From: Chloroflexota bacterium
Lineage (GTDB): Bacteria; Chloroflexota; Dehalococcoidia; UBA2247; RBG-13-53-26
Assembly: GCA_003650185.1 (NCBI GenBank)
Contig: QMOF01000052.1
Coordinates: 1 to 11,758, forward strand
Direction of reading: 5' to 3'
DNA: 11,758 bases
Position 1 is the first letter of the stretch; each line of letters starts with the position of its first letter. The position numbers and the translations under genes were made by a program. The notes under the pieces were generated by a model, which did not search any database, had not been told where the DNA came from, and was given only the letters and a program-made list of their open reading frames with translations. Shown one piece after another: positions 1-7,000 of this stretch.

Positions 1-24
1 CCCGAAGCCTTTCCACCCCGACAA

Positions 25-83
25 GCAGCCAACGCCCCTTCAGGTCGGGAGCCTCACAGGCACCAAAAGGGACGTCTGGCTGC
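25..83. other. Large imperfect hairpin at the left edge
   Basis: Seen directly: bases 25-31 (GCAGCCA) pair with 77-83 (TGGCTGC), 32-34 (ACG) with 73-75 (CGT), and 36-40 (CCCTT) with 67-71 (AAGGG). That gives 15 base pairs interrupted by one bulged base (76) and one mismatch (35 with 72). The loop contains a second nested helix, GGT 43-45 with ACC 62-64 and GCCT 51-54 with AGGC 58-61 around the triloop CAC. Nothing coding is supported here. It could be a transcript-end structure of a gene lying to the left, a small structured RNA, or a degraded mobile-element end. No T-run follows on the plus strand, so a standard intrinsic terminator is not supported. Confidence 0.55.
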
Positions 84-106
84 CGCGTGGGGCGGGGCAG
101 GGGCCA

Positions 107-467
107 TGTGTAGGAGACCCCTTCTGGGGTCGATCAGGGTGGTGGGAGGGGGCCAGACCCACGGAGAGGCGTCGCGCCACGTTGGCACCAGACGGTCGAG
201 CCTGGAAAGGCTCTCCTAAAGGACCCGGCGTGTGTAGGAGACCCCTTCTGGGGTCGATCAGGGTGGTGGCAGGGGGCTAGCCCCACGGAGAGGCGTCGTG
301 CCACGTCGGCACCGGGCGATCGACCCTGGAAAGGCTCTCCTACAGGACCCGGCGTGTGTAGAAGACCTCTTCTGGGGTCGATCGGGGTGGTGGGAGGGGG
401 CCAGGCCACGGAGAGGCGTCGTGCCACGTCGGCACCGGGCGATCGAGCCTGGAAAGGCTCTCCTACA
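107..467. repeat. Three tandem copies of a 124-bp structured repeat
   Basis: Unit starts fall at 107, 231 and 355, a constant 124-bp period. Units 1 and 2 align without gaps at about 92% identity by my count; unit 3 has one small deletion and loses similarity after about 468. Each unit can fold: TGTAGGA at its start pairs with TCCTACA at its end, enclosing three hairpins. These are GACCCC-TTCT-GGGGTC (116-131, 240-255), GTGCC-ACGTC-GGCAC in units 2 and 3, and GAGCCT-GGAA-AGGCTC with a GNRA-type loop (198-213, 445-460). Units 1 and 2 are each followed by the spacer GGACCCGGCGTG. The period is not a multiple of three, which argues against protein coding. Most differences between copies break pairs rather than compensate, although a C-to-T change in hairpin 1 of unit 3 leaves a G-U pair on plus-strand RNA. 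Best read as a tandemly amplified intergenic repeat or non-autonomous element; a repeated structured RNA is possible. Confidence 0.85.
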
Positions 468-514
468 GGGTGATGTTGGGGGTGCGTGTCGTGGTGTAAG
501 AGGCTGGTCTGGTG

Positions 515-539
515 GGTGTCAGGTGAGGGACCTGACACC
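515..539. repeat. Perfect 10-bp hairpin palindrome (REP-like)
   Basis: Bases 515-524 (GGTGTCAGGT) are the exact reverse complement of 530-539 (ACCTGACACC), separated by the five bases GAGGG. The element is isolated in non-coding DNA and has no adjacent T-run. Short GTGTCAGG/CCTGACAC palindromes recur between genes in many bacteria and are sometimes linked to REP-associated tyrosine transposases, which is the basis for the REP-like label. No transposase is visible in the window. A transcription terminator or a regulator-binding site are alternatives. Confidence 0.5.
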
Positions 540-894
540 GTGCCCAGGCGGCTATGCGACTGATGCGGGTCAGGGAGGGTGGTGGGTACCACTTCTTCAC
601 CCACCCTGTCAGACTGGCGGCGGCTTGGGTCCGGTGCAGCAGCCAGCGAACTCAGCAGCTGCAATTCTCATCCTTTCTGGTGCTGGCTGGCCAGCATGAG
701 GGACTGACTCGCTGCCCGCACCACGCGTGGCTACTGAAGCGCACCGCAACTCACCGTCACCATGCATCAAGGGAAACTGGCGTTGCACTCCACTTGCCCT
801 GCCAGGCCCGCTGGCAGCCCGTCCGACGGGGCTTCGCTGGATGCAAACGGGACTCAGAGACCCGCAGCGCTCTGAGTAGGTAGGAAATCATCTC
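540..894 (-). terminator. Gene-free 3' flank of the protease with a hairpin cluster
   Basis: No credible gene lies between the repeat zone and the protease stop codon. The part nearest the protease contains three stem-loops. ACTCAGAG at 852-859 pairs with CTCTGAGT at 870-877. CTGCCAG at 799-805 pairs with CTGGCAG at 811-817. AGCCCGT at 816-822 pairs with ACGGGGCT at 826-833 with one bulge. The 852-877 hairpin begins 18 bases past the stop codon read on the minus strand and is followed on that strand by a short TTT, so it is the best candidate for ending protease transcription. It is only terminator-like because the T tract is very short. Bases 540-798 show no further feature I can support beyond an imperfect G/C-rich stem around 570-610. 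Confidence 0.35.
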
Positions 895-3738
895 CTACAG
901 CAGGCGATGCTGTGGGACTGGCTCTGCCATGTAGTCCAGGCTCAGGAGCGTAGCCAGGACCTGGAGGGGCGAGGGATCTGGTTCAGGGCAGGGACGGGGT
1001 CTGGTATCGAGGTGGATGGTGTTCGTGCCGTGGGCCGGGAAATACGCGCTGGCGTCCTGCAAACCTGTAAATATGTATTGTCCGCTCCGGCTGCCCCAAT
1101 TGGCGTCGCCACCTGCGCTGCTGTCACACCCTATCCCTGTGTCACCGGGGCAGACCCCGCGTTGCGCCCCCTCCCCACCCACACGCGTTGAGGCACCGCC
1201 CGGCGATAGCACCACCTCTATCTGGTCCACAGCCACACCAGCCGACCCATCCGCATCCATTACCATCAACGTCACCGTATACAGTCCTTCCCCTGCGTAG
1301 GTATGCTCTGCGCATATTCCCTGGGCGCTGGTACCATCACCGAAGTCCCACAGGCGCGAGACAATGTCGTCGTAAGAGATCGAGCACCCGCTGAAGCCAA
1401 CTGTTAGCGGGGACCCCTGGTCTGGCAACATGGAGAAACGGCAGTCCGGACAGCTATCGAGAACCACAATGCAGTCGGTCTTCAGAACGGTATCGGCGCT
1501 GCCATCGACCGCGGTGACAGTCAGCGTCACCGAATAGGTCCCCTGCTGGGTATAAACGTGGCTGGGGCTGGGTTCGGTGCTTGTGGAGCCATCGCCGAAG
1601 TCCCACAGCCATGAACTAACCACATCGCGCGAGACAGACGCATCCGTGAACTGCACAGTGAGGGGTTCACTTCCCTCCGTCGGTCCGGCCAGGAAATCGG
1701 CCTCCGGCAGTGGTCTGGACTCGGTAATGAAAGACCAGATCGGTCCTTCTGCCGTCTGCCCCTGGCTGTCGTAAGCCACCACCTTCCACCAGTACCGCGT
1801 GTTGTATTCGAGCGTGCCTGGGTGGTATGTCGTCCCCATCTGTCCTGGCGACACCAGCGGCGGAGTGTCGATTGGGCCGAAGTAGACATGGTAGGTAACC
1901 GGGCCGCTGTCATCCTCAGCGGCATGCCCCCCGGCCCAGCGCAGCCCGGCATCAACGGGCACGCCTGTCGCCCCGCCCATAGGATACGGATCATAAGGCG
2001 CAAGAAGCGGGCTCAGTAACCTGCCGGGCAGAATGAAGTCCCGGTGCACCACCTCTCCCTCACGCACGTCGAAACGCGCTCCTGCCGACAGGTAAGCAGG
2101 CGCCGACGCGGTGACAGTGTAGCTGCCCGGTGGAACGTCCTCGAGAGTATAGCTGCCGTCAGCCCCAGTGGTTACTTGCCTGACGCCGTCGGTCACTGTG
2201 GCCCCTTCGATGGGTGCCGCACCCATGTCCTTCACCAGCCCCCGAATGCAACCGCCCGATGAGAAATCCAGGTCGAAATCTACTTCGACCACCTCGCCCG
2301 CAGCAAGGGTGACCCTCTGCAAGCGCGTTGGATAACCTCTCGCGGATACAACCACGTCGTGTGTGCCAGGCGGCACGCCGGGGATGACGTAGTTCCCACC
2401 AGTGTCGGTGAAGTCCTCACGGGAGCCAGCCTTCACTGAACACTCACAGTAGATGGGACGTCCGGTATCAGCCTCCCTCACCTGCCCTCTGATGGCGCCC
2501 AGTGTCGGCACGCTGGCCGTGACTGCTTTGTACGCATTGATCAGGCCGTACTGGACATCGGCGCCGGTGTCCGTGCAGGTGCTCTCAATGACATACCTGA
2601 CCTCGTCATTCAAGAGGCCGTCTTCGCTGCTGTCTGTGACGGAGGCAAACAGGAGCGCCGCCAACCCAGCTACATGTGGCGACGCCATGGAGGTACCGCT
2701 TTGATAACCATAGCCACCATCTTTCCAGGTCGACCAGATACTCTCACCGGGAGCGGCAACGTCTACCCAGTCGCCATGAGCCGAAGCAGGCATCAACGAG
2801 TCACCGGGCGCGTTGCTGGTGCCAGCTACTGCGATGACCTCAGGGTAGCGGGCCGGGTAGCATGGCCGGGGGCTCCCGTGGTTCCCGGCCGCTGCCACCA
2901 GCACCACGCCGTGACTCCAGGCATAGTGAACGGCGTCCTCGATGGCAGTCGAGGGCAGATAAGTCCCCAGGCTCATGTTGATGACGTGCGCCCCGTCATC
3001 CGTGTCGGGGTCACCGTCTGGCCCGTTTGTGGCCCACAGGATACCTTCGGCTATTGCTGCGCCACTGCCGTGGCCGTCATCCCCCAGGATCTTCACATTC
3101 ATCAGGCTGGAGTGGTAACCCAGCCCGGCTACGCCGACGCTGTTGCTGGTAATCGCGGCGGCGATGCCAGCAACATGGGTGCCATGCCCGTATACATCGT
3201 CTACCGTGTCACTGTCACTGAGGTTCTGGCTGACTGTAACCTTGGCCCCCAGGTCGGGGTGGTCCAGGTCGATGCCCGAGTCCAGCACTGCGATCCGGAT
3301 GCTGGGGCTACCTTGGTTGTGTTCCCAGGCTTCCAGCGCCTTCACTGTGAGCATGTTCCATTGTAGCCCCAAGTGCGGGTCGTCGGGCGGTGCCTGGGGG
3401 AAGTCCAGGACACTGACCACCGGATTGGGTTCGGCGTACTCCACCTGCGGATGGGCCACATAGGCGTCAATACAGCGCAGCAGTGCCCCTGCGGAGACTC
3501 GCACCACCTGCACACCGATCTCCGGCATCTCATCTACTACCTCGGCGCAGTTCTGCCGATGGATCTTATCTATTTCCGCCCTATCGGTACCTGGGCGGAA
3601 CTTCACCACGATCTCCTCAAAGGCCGTCTCCAGATGGTCAACGCCCGAGGCCACAGCAACGCCACTGGAACCAAGAAGCAGGCCCAGAGCCAAACAGAGT
3701 ATGAACAGGCGCACCAGGAATCTCAGCGTTCTTTGCAC
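895..3738 (-). CDS. Secreted subtilisin-family (S8) serine protease with CarbopepD-like, Fn3-like and PKD domains
   Basis: A 947-residue exported endopeptidase of family S8. The start is GTG at 3736-3738, chosen because a textbook signal peptide follows at once (basic start, hydrophobic residues about 7-30, likely cleavage near A30-S31). A weak GGTGAG precedes it. Residues about 41-110 form an I9/fervidolysin-like pro-region. The catalytic domain (about 125-405) has Asp153 in VLDSG, His185 in YGHGTHVAG, oxyanion Asn286 in AAAGNHG and nucleophile Ser350 in SGTSMASPHVAG, so it should be active. Then come two carboxypeptidase-regulatory-like folds (about 414-490 and 496-570), an Fn3-like domain (about 575-672) and two PKD domains (about 678-760 and 766-843), each with WDFGDG. 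The second PKD domain carries four cysteines, including C763-P-D-C766, which suggests disulfides outside the cytoplasm. The last 100 residues are Gly/Pro-rich, match nothing I recognise, and contain no transmembrane anchor or LPXTG motif. It is probably released or held non-covalently, degrading or maturing extracellular proteins. It is transcribed divergently from the giant surface protein. Confidence 0.95.
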   Translation of the reverse strand: MQRTLRFLVRLFILCLALGLLLGSSGVAVASGVDHLETAFEEIVVKFRPGTDRAEIDKIHRQNCAEVVDEMPEIGVQVVRVSAGALLRCIDAYVAHPQVEYAEPNPVVSVLDFPQAPPDDPHLGLQWNMLTVKALEAWEHNQGSPSIRIAVLDSGIDLDHPDLGAKVTVSQNLSDSDTVDDVYGHGTHVAGIAAAITSNSVGVAGLGYHSSLMNVKILGDDGHGSGAAIAEGILWATNGPDGDPDTDDGAHVINMSLGTYLPSTAIEDAVHYAWSHGVVLVAAAGNHGSPRPCYPARYPEVIAVAGTSNAPGDSLMPASAHGDWVDVAAPGESIWSTWKDGGYGYQSGTSMASPHVAGLAALLFASVTDSSEDGLLNDEVRYVIESTCTDTGADVQYGLINAYKAVTASVPTLGAIRGQVREADTGRPIYCECSVKAGSREDFTDTGGNYVIPGVPPGTHDVVVSARGYPTRLQRVTLAAGEVVEVDFDLDFSSGGCIRGLVKDMGAAPIEGATVTDGVRQVTTGADGSYTLEDVPPGSYTVTASAPAYLSAGARFDVREGEVVHRDFILPGRLLSPLLAPYDPYPMGGATGVPVDAGLRWAGGHAAEDDSGPVTYHVYFGPIDTPPLVSPGQMGTTYHPGTLEYNTRYWWKVVAYDSQGQTAEGPIWSFITESRPLPEADFLAGPTEGSEPLTVQFTDASVSRDVVSSWLWDFGDGSTSTEPSPSHVYTQQGTYSVTLTVTAVDGSADTVLKTDCIVVLDSCPDCRFSMLPDQGSPLTVGFSGCSISYDDIVSRLWDFGDGTSAQGICAEHTYAGEGLYTVTLMVMDADGSAGVAVDQIEVVLSPGGASTRVGGEGAQRGVCPGDTGIGCDSSAGGDANWGSRSGQYIFTGLQDASAYFPAHGTNTIHLDTRPRPCPEPDPSPLQVLATLLSLDYMAEPVPQHRLL

Positions 3739-4054
3739 GTCTCACCACCACTTGGTCTGCGGTTTTCCACCTGACCGTCCCATCGAGGCAGACCACGCCC
3801 GGGTCACCCGGTCAGCAGCAGTGTACAGGCGTCGCCTAACCGAGGGGTCTCAACCGAGGCCGGCCCCATTGCAGAGCACTCCCTGGCAGCATCATAGATG
3901 TCACAAAGGGGTAACAAACACCCCTCTTTTGAGGGTTTGCACCAACATGAAGTTGGTGGCGACACCGTTGTTGGAGTTGTTTGAACACTACTATCATCAA
4001 CCGTGGCAACAAGCTTATCGCTGTGGCTGGCCAAACTCTTTGTTGGAGGGCAGA
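3739..4054. promoter_or_regulatory. Divergent intergenic region with inverted repeats
   Basis: This 316-bp gap must hold the promoters of both flanking genes. Seen directly: TGGTCTGC 3753-3760 pairs with GCAGACCA 3788-3795. CTGACCG 3771-3777 pairs with CGGTCAG 3809-3815. CCGGGT 3799-3804 and ACCCGG 3806-3811 form a 13-bp palindrome about 60 bp upstream of the protease start, a possible operator. Nearer the plus-strand gene, CCCTC-TTTT-GAGGG (3922-3935) is followed by CACCAAC-ATGAA-GTTGGTG (3940-3958). A weak sigma-70-like pair for the plus-strand gene is TTGTTG (3968-3973) with TATCAT (3992-3997), 18 bases apart. No factor can be named, and the promoter elements are tentative. Confidence 0.35.
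4045..4050 (+). promoter_or_regulatory. Ribosome binding site deciding the start of the giant surface protein
   Basis: GGAGGG lies four bases before ATG 4055-4057. It fixes the start at this ATG, because the reading frame is open far upstream (back to about 3701) and contains an earlier ATG at 3947 with no comparable site. The chosen ATG is also the one that begins a signal peptide. Confidence 0.8.
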
Positions 4055-7000
4055 ATGGCAAAGTTATCACATCGCAGATGGCTCAAGCTCCTATCCCCCC
4101 TTCTCATCACCGCCATGCTACTCACCTCCCTGACAGTCTTCCCCACCTCAGTGTCAGCCTTCACTGCTACCCTGGCCGAAGAGAGCACAGGGTCTTTGGG
4201 AGGCTCGCGCTACCTGCTGGGCGAGTGGATCTCGTTCACCGGACAGGTCAGTTTCGCAGACGGGGAGGAGGCTGACATCGAAAGTGTCAGCTTCATTGTG
4301 GACGGGCCCGAGCCCCTGGAGATGCAACTACCGGTCGAAGAGGGCTCATACAGCTATCTCGACGGCAGACTCCTGGTGACCGTGACCTGGACCAACATGG
4401 TCAGCTACGGTTATGAGTACGGGTACTCTCTCGAAGGCGGCACGGGCGGCGGCAGCATCAACTACGAGGTGCTGTTGCGACCACCGTACCTTCTTTCCAA
4501 TCCGGATGCCGAGCTGCCTGAGACCGACCTGGCCTGGGAAATCTCCGACCTGAGCGGACTGTCCTCCACCAGAAAACCTCAGGGAATCGCCAGCGACGGC
4601 ACCAATCTCTATCTGCTGGTAGACGGCACCAGCCGGGACCTCATCATCAAGACCGACATTAACGGCAACGTCCTCGACTCCTTCAATGGCCCCAACAAGA
4701 ACACCCGGGGCATCACCTACCTGGACGGCTACCTGTACGTCTACGCTGACGACTATCAGAGGGTGTTCGACGTTGTCGATGAGGAACCAGAGTACGATCA
4801 GTGGGTTGATCGCTACAGGCTCTCCATCGCCGACAACTGTGATAGTGCCCTGGTCAGCGGCACGCTGGTAGTGACCGTAGATGGTGAGGTCACGGACGTC
4901 ACCTACTACAGCGACAACAGAGAGTTTGAAATCGACCAGAGTGAGATCTGGGACTCAGATGCCGTGCGCGGACCGGATGTGGTCAAGCTGGATGATACCA
5001 CCTACCACATGTGGTACTACTCCGACGCCGGCATGGGTGGAATGGAGAAAATTGGCCATGCCACCTCTACCGACGGACTGACCTGGACCAAGGACAGTGC
5101 TAATCCCGTCCTCGTTCCGGGCGACACCGGTGCCTGGGATGACGGCGGTGTTCTCCACCCGAGCGTGGTCTATGACTCCGACACAAGCACCTTCCACATG
5201 TGGTACATAGGCTACAGCGGCAGCGTGCGCCAGGTGGGACACGCCACCTCCAGCGACGGCGCCACTTGGACAAAGGATGAGAACAACCCGGTGATGTCCC
5301 CGGGCGATGCCGCCGCTTGGGACAACTCCGCGATCCACTCGGTGGACGTCATCGCCAATGGCTCATTTTACGAAATGTGGTATGCAGCCAGCAGCGACTA
5401 CGATTTCTCCACCAAGATCGGATATGCCTACTCTGATGATGGAGTAACCTGGCAAAAGCTGGAGGCCAATCCCGAGAATCTGACCAACAACGCCGCCGCC
5501 GAGGAGACCAGTCCATCCTGGTCGCCTGACGGCACCCAGATCGCTTACGAGCGCGACGGCGACATCTGGATAATGGATGCCGATGGCTCCTCGCTGTTCA
5601 TCGACATCGGAGGCAAGGAGCAGGACCCCGCCTGGTCACCAGATGGGACCACCATAGCCTTTGCCTCCGATGTCACCGGCAACTTTGAGATCTGGAAGGC
5701 CGACGTAGCCACTGCGACGGCGACGCAGGTTACATTCAGACCGGACAACGGCGATGGGGTCCCCATTCATGATGTCGAGCCGACATGGTCGCCCGACAGT
5801 GCCAAGATCGCCTTTGCCTCCTCCGACCCGTGGGGCACACCGAGCGACTACGATATCTGGGTGGTCAATGCAGACGGTACCGACACCGACATGCTCCACG
5901 AGACCCCCTCGGCATGCCGCGAGCCCGCCTGGTCGCCCAACGGCAACTGGATTGCCTTCAGCGAAGATAGCAACATCCGTGTGTTCCAGCCGATGGCCGG
6001 CGGTGGGTCAACGAACCACAATAACCTTACTAACGACTTCATGGCCACTGATACAGACCCCGCCTGGTCGCCGGACGGCAACCGTGTGATGTTCAGCAGG
6101 AACGGCGACCTGTGGGTTCTGGACTTCAATAGCTTTGAGCCGTGGAACTCCGGTGTTCCCGACCCATTCAACGAAGTCAATGGCTCCCAGCAGACGGAGC
6201 CTGCCTGGTCGCCGTCAGGCGAACAGATCGCGTATGCCTCCGACCAGACAGGAGACAGTGATGTCTGGGTGATAGGGACCATGGCCAACCCAATCATGAC
6301 ACCCGACGAGTGGTGCTGGGAGGAGAATGGAATCTTCTCGCCCACCGTTTTGCTGGATGGCAGCACCTATCACATGTGGTATGCCGGCATCAACAACATG
6401 GACGAGATCCGAATCGGGCATGCAACGTCCACGGATGGCAAGGGCTGGAACAAGGATGGCAGCAACCCGGTGTTCAATACCGAGTGGCACGACTTCAACT
6501 GGGAAGACGGCGACGTCACCGCCCCAGATGTGCTCAAGACCACCAGCTACCAGATGTGGTACGAAGGCAGAAACTGGGACGGCAACGTGGTGGCCATTGG
6601 CAAAGCCAGCTCCTTCAACGGGAGCACCTGGTCACGCAACCCGGCCAACCCGGTCCTTCAGGAGGGACTCCAGGGTGCGACCGTGCTGGCCTCCTACAGC
6701 TACACAGCTACGTGGCCAGAACACAGTATAGTGAAGATAGACGCCACCGACGGCTCGTACGTCAACCACTTCCACTCGCCCAACTGGGAGAAGCTGGGCG
6801 GCCTGGCCACCGACGGCGCAGAGCTCTACGCCTGCCGCCAGCAGTGGGGTAACGAGGTGTACCAGATCAACCCCGACGACGGCTCGTACGTTTCCCAGTG
6901 GCTCAATTCCGACAAGGGGTACTGGGTAGACGGTGGCGATGCCCTGGCCTACAAGGACGGTGACCTATACTACGGTAAGGGTGGCGCTGTCTACGTCATA

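Noticed and set aside
107..467. CRISPR array
   Set aside because: The units are 124 bp, contiguous apart from an identical short linker, and have no distinct spacers. No cas gene is visible.
570..612. Imperfect GGTGGGT/ACCCACC stem
   Set aside because: The longest pairing is about seven bases, with a bulge, in very G/C-rich DNA, which is within what composition alone can give.
134..883. Open frames of 109-176 codons on both strands across the repeat zone (134-664 minus, 298-699 and 554-883 plus)
   Set aside because: They run through a 124-bp repeat whose period shifts the frame, have low-complexity Pro/Arg/His-rich translations and show no recognisable domain. They are chance frames in GC-rich DNA.
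2674..3366. 230-codon plus-strand frame opposite the protease catalytic domain
   Set aside because: It lies antisense to the clearly conserved subtilisin motifs. Its length is explained by GC-rich codon bias, and its translation resembles nothing.
3701..4054. N-terminal extension of the giant protein frame upstream of ATG 4055, including an ATG at 3947
   Set aside because: The extension lacks a good ribosome binding site, overlaps the start of the divergent protease and would bury the signal peptide more than 30 residues inside the protein. ATG 4055 has GGAGGG and begins the signal peptide.
4937..6667. Active glycoside hydrolase or phosphorylase
   Set aside because: The blades match the five-bladed GH43/GH130-like superfamily in pattern, but I could not place the conserved catalytic acids, and each blade is a near copy of the same non-catalytic motif. 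Only the fold is claimed.
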